Position numbers and translations under genes: made by a program. From the NCBI RefSeq assembly GCF_000739715.2, contig NZ_BBJC02000003.1:16889-80888 (forward strand): a DNA stretch of 64,000 nucleotides, given 5' to 3'. The notes under the pieces are model-generated. The model saw only the letters and a program-made list of their open reading frames with translations, was not told the origin of the DNA and made no database searches. This document shows positions 26,913 through 35,828 of the stretch, in pieces. Numbering within the stretch: the stretch's first letter is position 1; each line of letters opens with the position of its first letter. This DNA comes from Falsirhodobacter sp. alg1 (lineage in GTDB: Bacteria; Pseudomonadota; Alphaproteobacteria; Rhodobacterales; Rhodobacteraceae).

Positions 26913-26944
26913 TCCTTTTCCCTTTCCCGACCCGGACCTGAGCA

Positions 26945-28612
26945 ATGTTGCAGATTCCCCTGTGGAAGCGGATCGTCATCTGGGCGCTATGCCTTGCTGC
27001 GTTCCTGTTTGCCCTTCCAAACGCGTTTTATGACCGGGTCGAAACCCACAATGATGCGAGCGAGGCGGTTGCCGCCAGTGCGATCGCCCCGACGCCCGAA
27101 CAGACCGCGGCATTGGGCATGTGGCCTGATTACCTGCCTTCGTCATTGGTAAACCTTGGCCTCGACCTTCGGGGCGGGGCACACCTGCTGGCCGAAGTGC
27201 AGTTGGCCGATGTTTATGCCGACCGTATCGATGCCCTGTGGCCGCAGATGCGCGATGCCCTGCGGGATGCCCGCGACGAAGTGGGCGGCATTCGCCGTAC
27301 CCAATCCGAACCCGGCGTTCTGGCAATCCAGATTTCCAACGCGGCCGGGCTTGAGCGTGCGGTCGCCATTGCCCGCACGCTTGCCCAGCCGGTCACGACG
27401 CTGACCGGGGCCGGACAATCCGATCTGGATATCAGCGGTGCCGGCGATACCGTCACGATCCAGCTGTCCGAGGCCGAACGCTCGGCGACGGACCTGCGCA
27501 CGATGCAGCAGACACTGGAAATCATCCGTCGCCGGATCGACGAGGTCGGTACGCGTGAACCGACGATCCAGCGGCAGGGCGATGATCGCGTCCTGATCGA
27601 GGTGCCGGGCATCGGATCGGCCGAGGAGCTGAAATCCCTGATCGGGACCACGGCGCAGCTGACCTTCAATACCGTTCTGAACCGCACTACGGATCCGGAC
27701 ACACCGGTCGAAGCAGGGCAGGCGTTGTATCCGTCCGAAAGCGAGCCGGGCACCTATTATCTGGTGCAGACCACGCCCGTTGTTTCGGGTGAGGATCTGA
27801 CCGATGCACAACCGGCATTCGACCAGTCAAACAATCCTGCCGTGAATTTCCGCTTCAACGGGGCCGGTGGCCGCGTATTCGGCGATTATACCGCCCGCAA
27901 CATCGGCCGGCCATTTGCCATCGTGCTTGATGATCAGGTGATTTCCGCCCCCGTGATCAACTCTGCCATTCCGGGCGGGTCCGGCATCATCACCGGCAAT
28001 TTCACGGTAGAGGAATCTACCGAGCTTGCCGTGCTGCTGCGCTCCGGTGCGCTGCCGGCGGAACTGTCGTTCCTGGAAGAGCGGACAATCGGGCCGGAAC
28101 TGGGGCAGGACAGCATCGATGCGGGCCGCATGGCCTCCTTGGTCGCCATGGCGGCCGTGGTCGTCTTCATGGTGCTTTGCTATGGCTGGTTCGGCGTGAT
28201 GGCGAATGTGGCGCTGGCGGTGAACGTGCTGGGGATTCTAGCGCTGCTGTCGGTCATCGGTGCCACGCTGACCCTGCCGGGGATTGCCGGGATCGTGCTG
28301 ACCATGGGGATGGCCGTCGATGCGAACGTGCTGATCTACGAGCGGGTGCGCGAAGAACTTCGCGCCGGGCGCAATCCGGTACGTGCGCTGGACGAAGGGT
28401 TCCAGAAGGCGCTGTCGGCCATCGTGGATGCCAACGTCACCACGCTGCTGACCGCCGTGATCATGTTCGCTTTCGGTTCGGGTTCGGTGCGCGGGTTTGC
28501 CGTGACGCTAGGGATTGGGATCATCACGTCGATGTTCACCTCGATCTTCGTGACACGCTCTCTCGTTGCCACGTGGTACGCGTGGCGCCGCCCCAAAACC
28601 ATTACCGTGTAA
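26945..28612 (+). CDS. secD: Protein translocase subunit SecD
   Basis: A 555-residue membrane protein that, with SecF, uses the proton gradient to pull exported polypeptides from the SecYEG channel on the periplasmic side. One N-terminal helix is followed by LGLDLRGGAHLL, the large periplasmic P1 domain (about residues 60-370) and five further helices. Motifs GPELGQDSIDAG and GMAVDANVLIYERVREE are diagnostic of SecD. It sits 12 bases upstream of secF. Confidence 0.97.
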   Translation: MLQIPLWKRIVIWALCLAAFLFALPNAFYDRVETHNDASEAVAASAIAPTPEQTAALGMWPDYLPSSLVNLGLDLRGGAHLLAEVQLADVYADRIDALWPQMRDALRDARDEVGGIRRTQSEPGVLAIQISNAAGLERAVAIARTLAQPVTTLTGAGQSDLDISGAGDTVTIQLSEAERSATDLRTMQQTLEIIRRRIDEVGTREPTIQRQGDDRVLIEVPGIGSAEELKSLIGTTAQLTFNTVLNRTTDPDTPVEAGQALYPSESEPGTYYLVQTTPVVSGEDLTDAQPAFDQSNNPAVNFRFNGAGGRVFGDYTARNIGRPFAIVLDDQVISAPVINSAIPGGSGIITGNFTVEESTELAVLLRSGALPAELSFLEERTIGPELGQDSIDAGRMASLVAMAAVVVFMVLCYGWFGVMANVALAVNVLGILALLSVIGATLTLPGIAGIVLTMGMAVDANVLIYERVREELRAGRNPVRALDEGFQKALSAIVDANVTTLLTAVIMFAFGSGSVRGFAVTLGIGIITSMFTSIFVTRSLVATWYAWRRPKTITV

Positions 28613-28624
28613 GGAGAGGCGCGC

Positions 28625-29596
28625 ATGGCCCTTCGTCTGAAGCTCGTCCCTGATGTCACGACCATCAACTTTTTCCGGTGGCAATGGCTGACCTTCGGTG
28701 CCTCGATCGTTGCGATGGTTCTATCCATCGTGGTGATCCTTTTCATGGGGCTCAACTTCGGTATCGATTTCCGCGGCGGCACCACCATCCGGACCGAAGC
28801 GGCCGAGCCGGTGGACGTCGGTGCCTACCGGCAGGCATTGGCGCCGCTGAATCTGGGCGATGTCGTGATCACCGAGGTCTTCGATCCGTCGTTCCGCCCC
28901 GACCAACATGTGGCCAGCGTCCGCCTGTCGGTGCAGGACGGGGCCGAGGCGACCTCACCCGAGGTGCTGAACGAGGTAGAGGCGGCGCTGAAGACCGTCG
29001 CACCGTCCATCACCTTTCCTTCGGTGGAATCGGTTGGCCCCAAGGTGTCCGGAGAGTTGATCTGGTCTGCCGTAATGGCGGTCATGCTGGCATCCCTGGG
29101 GATCGGCGTCTACATCTGGCTGCGCTTCGAATGGCAGTTCGCCGTCGGAACGATCCTTGCCTCGCTGCATGATGTGCTGGTGACGGTCGGTATCTTTGCG
29201 CTGTTCCAGATCCGCTTCGATCTGACCACAGTGGCGGCACTGCTGACCATTCTGGGCTATTCCGTGAACGACACGGTCGTCGTGTTCGACCGCCTGCGGG
29301 AGAACCTGCGTAAGTACAAGACCATGCCGCTGCGCGACGTGATGAACCTGTCGGTCAACGAAACGCTGAGCCGTACGGTCATGACCGTGCTGACCACATT
29401 GCTGGCGCTTGTGGCCCTGCTGGTGTTCGGTGGTGATGTTCTGCGGGGCTTTGTGGCCGCGATTACCCTGGGCGTCATTCTGGGGACATATTCATCGGTC
29501 TATATGGCGAAGAACCTCGTACTGTGGACCGGTGTGAACCGAGAGCCGAAGGCAAAGCCCAAGGCTGGTACCAAATTCGCGGATATTGATGCCTGA
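28625..29596 (+). CDS. secF: Protein translocase subunit SecF
   Basis: A 323-residue partner of SecD with six membrane helices. It carries the matching motif GIDFRGGTTI after the first helix, a small periplasmic domain, and the diagnostic LTILGYSVNDTVVVFDRLRENLRK. The ribosome site GGAG lies in the short spacer after secD. The TGA overlaps the ATG of the next gene as TGATG, so the downstream DUF498 protein is translated in coupling. Confidence 0.97.
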   Translation: MALRLKLVPDVTTINFFRWQWLTFGASIVAMVLSIVVILFMGLNFGIDFRGGTTIRTEAAEPVDVGAYRQALAPLNLGDVVITEVFDPSFRPDQHVASVRLSVQDGAEATSPEVLNEVEAALKTVAPSITFPSVESVGPKVSGELIWSAVMAVMLASLGIGVYIWLRFEWQFAVGTILASLHDVLVTVGIFALFQIRFDLTTVAALLTILGYSVNDTVVVFDRLRENLRKYKTMPLRDVMNLSVNETLSRTVMTVLTTLLALVALLVFGGDVLRGFVAAITLGVILGTYSSVYMAKNLVLWTGVNREPKAKPKAGTKFADIDA

Positions 29597-29958
29597 TGTC
29601 ATTGCTTGAAGAAATCTCCTACCCCGAGGCCCAGCCGATCGACGGCTATGGCCCGGGGTTCTTCAGGATTGCCGGGCGCGTGCTGGAAGGCCCGCTTCTG
29701 GTTTCCCCATGGAGTGTCATGGGTTGGGGCGGCTTTGATGACGCGGCAGCCATTCTGGCGCTGAAGGGCCGGATCGACGTGCTGTTCGTCGGCATGGGCA
29801 GCGAGATCGCCCATGCGCCCCGTGCGTTCCGCAATGAACTGGAACAGGCCGGTATCGGGGTGGAGGTGATGAATTCACCTGCCGCCTGCCGGACCTATAA
29901 CGTCCTGCTGTCCGAAGGGCGGCGCATTGCGGCAGCGCTGATTCCCGTCACCTCTTGA
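29596..29958 (+). CDS. DUF498 / Mth938-like domain protein
   Basis: A 120-residue soluble protein of the Mth938/DUF498 family (related to mitochondrial NDUFAF3, a complex I assembly factor). Motifs seen are [35 protein letters not shown] and [19 protein letters not shown]. The conserved S-x-A-C-R-T-Y-N block is typical. Its bacterial role is not established; the constant link with secDF in alphaproteobacteria suggests a membrane-protein biogenesis job, which is inference. Translation is coupled to secF by TGATG. Confidence 0.88.
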   Translation: MSLLEEISYPEAQPIDGYGPGFFRIAGRVLEGPLLVSPWSVMGWGGFDDAAAILALKGRIDVLFVGMGSEIAHAPRAFRNELEQAGIGVEVMNSPAACRTYNVLLSEGRRIAAALIPVTS

Positions 29959-29989
29959 CCACCCATGCGGCTTGCGCCATTCCCGACGC

Positions 29990-31045
29990 ATGGTTCCAAT
30001 GGATAAACTTGCCCAGATCACGCAACGCTTCGAATATCTCGAAGCGAAGCTGTCTCATGGGGCACCCGCATCAGAGATTGTGGCGCTCAGCCAGGAATAT
30101 TCCGAGTTGAAGCCGATTGCGGCGGAGATCGACGCCTATCGCCGTGCCCTTGACGATCTGGCCGAGGCACAGGCGCTGCTGGCCGATCCGGAAATGCGCG
30201 CATTGGCCGAGGATGAAATCCCCAGGCTACAGGCCCGCATCCCCGAGATGGAGCAGGCGTTGCGTCTTGCCCTGTTGCCGAAGGATGCGGCGGATGCACG
30301 CCCCGCAATTCTGGAAATACGCCCCGGCACCGGCGGGGAAGAGGCTGCGCTTTTCGCAGGTGACCTGCTGCGGATGTACCAGCGGTATTGCGAGAGCAAG
30401 GGGTGGCGGTTCCAGATCATCGACCTGACCGAAAGCGACCTTGGCGGTGTGCGCGAACTCACGGCTCTGGTGCAGGGCGAGGGCGTCTTTGCCCGCCTCA
30501 AATACGAATCCGGTGTGCATCGGGTGCAGCGTGTGCCGGAGACCGAGGGTGGCGGGCGTGTTCATACCTCTGCCGCGACAGTTGCCGTGCTGCCCGAGGC
30601 CGAGGAGGTGGAGATCGACATTCCTGCTTCCGATATCCGGATCGATACGATGCGCGCGTCCGGCGCGGGGGGGCAGCACGTGAACACCACGGATTCCGCA
30701 GTCCGCATCACGCATATTCCGACCGGTATCGTCGTGACCAGCTCGGAAAAATCGCAGCACCAGAACCGTGCGATCGCTATGCAGGTGCTGCGCGCGCGGC
30801 TGTATGAGGCAGAGCGGGACCGTGCCGACAACGAGCGTGCGGCCACCCGCAAGGCGCAGGTCGGGTCCGGTGATCGTAGCGAACGTATCCGCACCTACAA
30901 CTTTCCGCAGGGGCGGCTGACCGATCACCGCATCAACCTGACCCTTTATGCCTTGTCACAGATCATGGCAGGGGATCTGGATGATGTGATCAGCGCCCTG
31001 ATCACCCACGATCAGGCAGAGCGGTTGGCCGAGCTGCAATCATGA
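29990..31045 (+). CDS. prfA: Peptide chain release factor 1
   Basis: A 351-residue release factor terminating translation at UAA and UAG. Recognition motif P-x-T occurs as [13 protein letters not shown], and the peptidyl-hydrolysis motif as [15 protein letters not shown]. The N-terminal coiled-coil domain begins with [16 protein letters not shown] chose the ATG at 29990 (MVPMDKLAQ); 29999 is an equally possible start and an upstream ATG at 29972 is less likely. The stop overlaps prmC by ATGA, matching the functional link, since PrmC methylates the glutamine of GGQ. Confidence 0.96.
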   Translation: MVPMDKLAQITQRFEYLEAKLSHGAPASEIVALSQEYSELKPIAAEIDAYRRALDDLAEAQALLADPEMRALAEDEIPRLQARIPEMEQALRLALLPKDAADARPAILEIRPGTGGEEAALFAGDLLRMYQRYCESKGWRFQIIDLTESDLGGVRELTALVQGEGVFARLKYESGVHRVQRVPETEGGGRVHTSAATVAVLPEAEEVEIDIPASDIRIDTMRASGAGGQHVNTTDSAVRITHIPTGIVVTSSEKSQHQNRAIAMQVLRARLYEAERDRADNERAATRKAQVGSGDRSERIRTYNFPQGRLTDHRINLTLYALSQIMAGDLDDVISALITHDQAERLAELQS

Positions 31046-31863
31046 CACTGGCCGAGGCGCTTCGCACGGCCAGCCAGCGTCTGGCAGCGGGTAATTGCCC
31101 GGAACCTGCCAAGGATGCACGACGCCTGCTGGCATTTGCCGCAGGCATCGCCCCCGACAGGTTGTTCATGCACCTTCCGGACGCGATGACGACCGAATGC
31201 ACCGTTCGGTTCGAGGAGGCGATCCAGCAGAGGCTTGCCCATCGGCCCGTGGCGCAGATTGTCGGAGAGCGGACGTTCTGGGGGCGGCAGTTCCGCGTGA
31301 CCTCCGATACCCTGGACCCCCGGCCCGAAACGGAAATCCTGATCGCACAGGCCTTGCAGGAACCTTTTTCACGGGTGCTGGATCTGGGTACGGGAACGGG
31401 CATCATCCTTCTGACACTGATGGCGGAAACCGGCGCTGCAGGCATGGCGGTGGATATTTCAGAAGTGGCCCTGAAGGTTGCGCGGGCCAATGCCCAAAGC
31501 ATGGGGCTGATGCCGGACCTTCGTGTTTCGGACTGGTTTTCCAACGTGGACGGGACGTTCGATCTGATCGTCTCGAACCCGCCCTACATTGCGGCAGAGG
31601 AAATGCCCGCCCTTTCGCCGGACGTGCGGTTGTGGGAGCCGCATCTGGCCCTGACGCCCGGCGGGGACGGACTGGAACCTTACCGCATCATTGCGCGCCA
31701 TGCGCCAAGGCATCTGGTAGCGGGGGGGCGGCTGCTGGTGGAGATCGGCACGACACAGGCCGCAGTCGTCGTGGCGCTGTTTCAGGAGGCAGGATTGGCA
31801 GGCGTTGCGGTACATGCCGATTTCGATGGGCGGGATCGCGTCGTTTCCGCCCGCCGGACATGA
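31042..31863 (+). CDS. prmC: Release factor glutamine N5-methyltransferase PrmC
   Basis: A 273-residue S-adenosylmethionine-dependent enzyme that methylates the GGQ glutamine of release factors. It has the N-terminal helical substrate domain, then LDPRPETE, the SAM-binding [15 protein letters not shown], and the catalytic NPPY motif in [14 protein letters not shown]. It overlaps prfA by four bases. An AT-rich spacer of 183 to 204 bases follows before the DUF4167 gene. Confidence 0.96.
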   Translation: MTLAEALRTASQRLAAGNCPEPAKDARRLLAFAAGIAPDRLFMHLPDAMTTECTVRFEEAIQQRLAHRPVAQIVGERTFWGRQFRVTSDTLDPRPETEILIAQALQEPFSRVLDLGTGTGIILLTLMAETGAAGMAVDISEVALKVARANAQSMGLMPDLRVSDWFSNVDGTFDLIVSNPPYIAAEEMPALSPDVRLWEPHLALTPGGDGLEPYRIIARHAPRHLVAGGRLLVEIGTTQAAVVVALFQEAGLAGVAVHADFDGRDRVVSARRT

Positions 31864-32067
31864 AAACATCAATTAAATTATACGAAAGCCCTTGCCAGAC
31901 GGGATTTGAGGTGCTTATTAAAACCTGTGACGGGAACGACGCATTCTGCGCCACGGTCCCGCATACCCTAGCCGCAACAGCCCGGCATTCTGGAAGCTCG
32001 CCGTTTATGGCAGAGCCACCACCAAACACCTGTAAGGTAAGGCCAGATGGTCGGATACAAGGATAAC

Positions 32068-32787
32068 ATGCGATCCTCAAAGTCTCGCTCGCGTTCGAAA
32101 TCGAACCGCCCGCGCCCAATCGGCAATATCATCAACCGTGTGTTCGACAGCTCCGGCCCTGACGGCAAGGTGCGTGGCACGCCCCAGCAGATCATTGAGA
32201 AATATCAGCTTCTGGCGCGCGATGCACAGTTGTCTCATGATCGTGTGGCGGCCGAGGCATTCCTGCAGCATGCCGAGCATTACACCCGTATGCTGAGTGA
32301 AGCGCAGCGCGAAATGGCCGCCGAACAGGAGGCGCGCCAGCAGCAGCACAATCACAACAACCAGCAGAACCATAACAATAATAACAACCAGCAGAATCGT
32401 GACCGTGACCGCCGCGATGACCGCCGGGATCACCAATCCGACGACCGCCGCGACCAGCCGCAGGAAGAACGTCGGGAGCATCAGGCCGACGACCGCCGCG
32501 ATCAGCCCCAGCATCAGCCGGAAACAGTTGATGCAACGGCGCAGATGATGCCGCCGATGCCCGAGATGCAGCCCGCAGCCGAGGAGCGTCCTGCCCCCGA
32601 GGCCGCCGCAGCACCGGAACCGCAGCGTGCCCCGCGTCAGCCCCGTGCCCCACGCGCCCCCCGCGCTCCGCGTGAACCGGCCGCCGAGGGTGAGGCTCCG
32701 CGCCGGACGAATACACGCCGTCCGCGCAACAAGCCGACCGAGAATGCCGCGCCCGACGGCCCGTCATCATCCGAGGCTACAGAATAA
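32068..32787 (+). CDS. DUF4167 domain protein with N/Q-rich low-complexity tail
   Basis: A 239-residue protein. The N-terminal about 85 residues are the conserved DUF4167 domain (PIGNIINRVFDSSGPDGKV, RGTPQQIIEKY, AEAFLQHAEHYTRML), restricted to alphaproteobacteria as far as I know and without assigned function. After that comes an asparagine/glutamine/histidine run, then a 16-residue tandem repeat rich in Asp-Arg pairs, then an Ala-Pro-Arg region and a basic end (TRRPRNKP). The start at 32068 (MRSSKSRSRSK) follows AAGGA; a start at 32047 adds seven residues. The basic ends suggest nucleic-acid binding, which is inference. Confidence 0.9.
   Translation: MRSSKSRSRSKSNRPRPIGNIINRVFDSSGPDGKVRGTPQQIIEKYQLLARDAQLSHDRVAAEAFLQHAEHYTRMLSEAQREMAAEQEARQQQHNHNNQQNHNNNNNQQNRDRDRRDDRRDHQSDDRRDQPQEERREHQADDRRDQPQHQPETVDATAQMMPPMPEMQPAAEERPAPEAAAAPEPQRAPRQPRAPRAPRAPREPAAEGEAPRRTNTRRPRNKPTENAAPDGPSSSEATE
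32431..32526 (+). repeat. Two 48-base imperfect tandem repeats inside the DUF4167 gene
   Basis: Units at 32431-32478 and 32479-32526 encode HQSDDRRDQPQEERRE and HQADDRRDQPQHQPE(T). They are in frame with the gene. The preceding bases encode a related DRDRRDDRRD stretch, so slippage or duplication probably built this part. Confidence 0.85.
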
Positions 32788-32814
32788 AAAGACCGCCCCT
32801 TGGGGCGGTTTTTT
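32788..32814. terminator. Bidirectional intrinsic terminator (DUF4167 / rsmA)
   Basis: ACCGCCCC at 32792-32799 pairs with GGGGCGGT at 32802-32809, flanked by A's on the left and six T's on the right, directly after the DUF4167 stop and touching the rsmA stop on the other strand. Confidence 0.9.
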
Positions 32815-33649
32815 ATTTCCGGGCAATTTCACGGGCGAGGGCGCAAAATCCTTCAAGCGGAATGTCCTCGGCACGGTCCGTGGGTTTGATCCCCGCGGCA
32901 ACCAGCCGATCCTCGATATCGGGCGCCAGACCTTTGAGGCTGGAGCGCAGCATCTTGCGCCGCTGGTTGAAGGCCATGGCCGTAATGCGCGACAGGATGG
33001 TGCCATCAGCGGGATAGCGCGGTTCTTCCAGACGCTTCAGGTGCACCACAGAGGAATGGATCTTGGGCGGCGGTGTAAAGGCCTCGGGTGGCAGGGTCAG
33101 AACGATGCGCGGTTCGGTACGCCATTGTGCCAGCAGGGCCAGTCGGCCATAGGCCTTGTTCCCCGGTTTGGCGACGATACGTTCTGCGACCTCTTTCTGG
33201 AACATCAGGGTCAGGCTGTCCCAGAAAGGCGGCCATTGCGCGGGGGTCAGCCAGCGGATCAACAGTTCGGTTCCGACATTATAGGGAAGGTTGGAAACGA
33301 TACGGATCGGTGCGGTCAGCCTGTCTGTCGGATCGATGCTCAGCGCATCGGCGTTTATGACGTCAAGCCGACCGGGATAGGCGGCGGATATCTCGGCCAA
33401 TGCAGGCAGGCATCGCGGATCTTTCTCAATGGCCAGGACACGCCGTGCCCCTTCGGCCAGAAGGCCACGGGTCAGGCCGCCGGGTCCGGGGCCGACCTCG
33501 ATCACGTCGCAGCCCTTCAGGTCGCCGGCCATACGCGCGATTTTCGCGGTCAGGTTCAGGTCCAGCAGAAAGTTCTGTCCCAGCTGTTTTTTCGCGACCA
33601 GATCATGGTCGCGAATGACATCGCGCAGGGGCGGCAGGCCATCAATCAT
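32813..33649 (-). CDS. rsmA: 16S rRNA dimethyladenosine transferase RsmA (KsgA)
   Basis: A 278-residue methylase dimethylating two adjacent adenines near the 3' end of 16S rRNA, a late small-subunit assembly step. Motifs are [11 protein letters not shown] (motif X), [15 protein letters not shown] (SAM binding) and the catalytic [11 protein letters not shown]. The ATG at 33649 overlaps the pdxA stop by eight bases; a GTG six bases earlier is an alternative. The pdxA-rsmA order matches E. coli and is the end of the lptFG operon. Confidence 0.95.
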   Translation of the reverse strand: MIDGLPPLRDVIRDHDLVAKKQLGQNFLLDLNLTAKIARMAGDLKGCDVIEVGPGPGGLTRGLLAEGARRVLAIEKDPRCLPALAEISAAYPGRLDVINADALSIDPTDRLTAPIRIVSNLPYNVGTELLIRWLTPAQWPPFWDSLTLMFQKEVAERIVAKPGNKAYGRLALLAQWRTEPRIVLTLPPEAFTPPPKIHSSVVHLKRLEEPRYPADGTILSRITAMAFNQRRKMLRSSLKGLAPDIEDRLVAAGIKPTDRAEDIPLEGFCALAREIARK

Positions 33650-34610
33650 TGCCACGGCGGGCTCCCATTTCTGCTGCCATTCGCAGCGCGGCAATCAGAC
33701 TGGAGGGATCGGCGATGCCGCGCCCCGCGATATCGAAGGCAGTACCATGGTCCGGAGAGGTGCGGACAAAGGGCAGGCCGAGTGTGACGTTCACGCCGCT
33801 GTCAAAGGCAATCGTCTTTATCGGGATCAGGGCCTGATCATGGTACATGCAGATGGCCGCATCATAGCGGGTACGCGCGGCTGCGTGAAACATGGTATCG
33901 GCGGGCAGGGGGCCGGACAGGTCAAACCCCTCGGCGCGCAGCCGGTCAAGTACGGGGACCATCCGCGCCTCATCCGTACCCATCGCGCCGCCTTCCCCCG
34001 CATGCGGATTCAGGCCCGATATGGCCAGACGCGGGGAAGCGACGCCGAAATCGCGGATCAGGGCCGCGTGGGTGATGCGGATCGTTTCGTCCAGCAGGGC
34101 GGGGGTCAGGGCGGCAGGCACCTCGGCCAGCGGAATGTGGATGGTTGTAGGAACAACGCGCAATGCGTCGGAGGCCAGCATCATCACGACGCGATCAACC
34201 CCCGCCAAGGCAGCGAGGTATTCGGTATGCCCGGGATAGGCGAAAGCAGCCCCGTCAATCAGGGCCTTCTTGCTGATCGGCGCGGTACAGATGGCCGAAA
34301 CCTCATTCCGCTGCGCCAGATCCACAGCCTTCGCGATAACGGCAATCACTTCGGATGCATTGGCCGCGGCCGGTTTGCCGGCAAGGGCCGGTTCCGGAAA
34401 GGCATGGTGCAGCACCGGCAGGCAATCGGCCGGAACATCCGTGGCCTGGGCTGGATGCTCGATCAGCTGGAAACGGGTTTCCAAAGGCAGATGCCGTTCA
34501 TCCCCGATAAGAAAGAACGGCAGATCCGCCCCCAGCAGAGCCCGCGCTTTGGCAGCGATTTCCGGACCAATGCCGGAAGGCTCCCCACATGTCAGGGCAA
34601 CAGGCTTCAC
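33642..34610 (-). CDS. pdxA: 4-hydroxythreonine-4-phosphate dehydrogenase
   Basis: A 322-residue NAD-dependent enzyme of pyridoxal phosphate synthesis. It begins [16 protein letters not shown] and contains TAPISKKAL, the metal-binding [21 protein letters not shown] and the [15 protein letters not shown] block near the end. It overlaps surA by ATGA upstream and rsmA by eight bases downstream. The surA-pdxA-rsmA arrangement is widely conserved in proteobacteria. Confidence 0.96.
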   Translation of the reverse strand: MKPVALTCGEPSGIGPEIAAKARALLGADLPFFLIGDERHLPLETRFQLIEHPAQATDVPADCLPVLHHAFPEPALAGKPAAANASEVIAVIAKAVDLAQRNEVSAICTAPISKKALIDGAAFAYPGHTEYLAALAGVDRVVMMLASDALRVVPTTIHIPLAEVPAALTPALLDETIRITHAALIRDFGVASPRLAISGLNPHAGEGGAMGTDEARMVPVLDRLRAEGFDLSGPLPADTMFHAAARTRYDAAICMYHDQALIPIKTIAFDSGVNVTLGLPFVRTSPDHGTAFDIAGRGIADPSSLIAALRMAAEMGARRGND

Positions 34611-35800
34611 GGCGTGCGGATGATTGCGTTGTCGCGCAGCTGGCTCAGATACACCTCTGCCATCGATGTCAGCTGCTGGTTGGTCAACTGGTTCTCAATG
34701 GCGCTCCGGTCCACCGGCGTGTCCGATACGGGGCGCCGGGCGCAAAGCATGACCAGCGTCGGGGTACCATTCTGGGTGATGATTGCCGTTTCATTCTGGT
34801 CCAGACCCGAAACGGTCTGTGACATGTTGGCAGGCAGTGCTGCCGTTTGCAGGGTCTGTCGCTGAACGGCCACACCATCCTCGCGGGCAACGCGGTACAG
34901 ATCGGTGCAGGTGTCGGCATCGCTGGTGATGGCGATGCGTTTTGCGGCAGGATCGCTACCGGCGGGCAGGGGGTAGAAGGCAAGCTCCACCTCGGTTGGC
35001 CGGACGGTCGGGGCCGTTTCCTCAAGCGCGCGCAACTGGAACAGGGCAACCGCGTTCGGAATCGGCAGCGGTTCGGTCACACCACCGGGCTTCAACGCCA
35101 TGAAGATTGGCTGCAACCCTGCGGGCAGGTCCGAAAGCGGCAGCCATTCCAGCGCGCCCCCGTTCGCGGCAGAAGGCGTTGCGGAATAACGGCGGGCAAA
35201 TTCCGCGAAATCATCCCCGTTCGCCACGCGGCCCGCAATTTCGCGCGCCGCCTCCAGTGTCTGGCTTTCCTGGCCCGGAGGGGCCGGGAGGATCAGTTCC
35301 GACAGAAGAATGCGGTAGTTCGAAGCCCGCCCCTGTGCCTCGATCGCGCGATCGACATCGGCCTGGCTGATCACGACCCGGGAAGAGAATGTGTCCCGCA
35401 CGACGCTGCGCCATAGCAGACCGGCCCGCACGAAATCCCGGAACGTGGTGCGGTCCACGCCGGCGGCTTCGATCTGTGCGATGAATTCGTCCACCCCGAG
35501 GTTCGCCCGGCGGGCAAATTCGACCATTCCGTTCTGGATCGCCTCATCTGAAACGGTAATTCCTGCCTGTTTGGCCGCGCTCAGCTTCAGACGGTCTTCT
35601 ATCAGGCCATCCTCGGCCTGCTGTGCCAGATCACCGGGGGCACGCAGAAGCGTCAGGAACTGCTGGCGCTGCGAAAGCTCCCAATTGGTGACGGCATCCC
35701 CGTTCACGATGACATGCGGCGCGAAAAGGCTTTGCGCACCGCTTGCGATGGGGGCCAGGGCAATCGCCGTTGCAAGGAGTATGGTATGGAGGCGGTTCAT
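34607..35800 (-). CDS. surA: SurA-like periplasmic peptidylprolyl isomerase / chaperone
   Basis: A 397-residue exported protein helping outer-membrane proteins fold. The signal peptide (MNRLHTILLATAIALAPIASGAQS) is followed by the SurA N-terminal chaperone domain (VIVNGDAVTNWELSQRQQF) and one parvulin-like domain (ILLSELILPAPPGQ, FAEFARRYSATPSAANGG, LEWLPLSDLPAGLQ). Only one clear parvulin domain is visible against two in E. coli. The start at 35800 has an AGAAGA site. It lies between lptD and pdxA in the envelope operon; LptD is a likely client. Confidence 0.92.
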   Translation of the reverse strand: MNRLHTILLATAIALAPIASGAQSLFAPHVIVNGDAVTNWELSQRQQFLTLLRAPGDLAQQAEDGLIEDRLKLSAAKQAGITVSDEAIQNGMVEFARRANLGVDEFIAQIEAAGVDRTTFRDFVRAGLLWRSVVRDTFSSRVVISQADVDRAIEAQGRASNYRILLSELILPAPPGQESQTLEAAREIAGRVANGDDFAEFARRYSATPSAANGGALEWLPLSDLPAGLQPIFMALKPGGVTEPLPIPNAVALFQLRALEETAPTVRPTEVELAFYPLPAGSDPAAKRIAITSDADTCTDLYRVAREDGVAVQRQTLQTAALPANMSQTVSGLDQNETAIITQNGTPTLVMLCARRPVSDTPVDRSAIENQLTNQQLTSMAEVYLSQLRDNAIIRTP

Positions 35801-35828
35801 GCTGTCTTCTCTTGTCTCAGTCCGGGGA

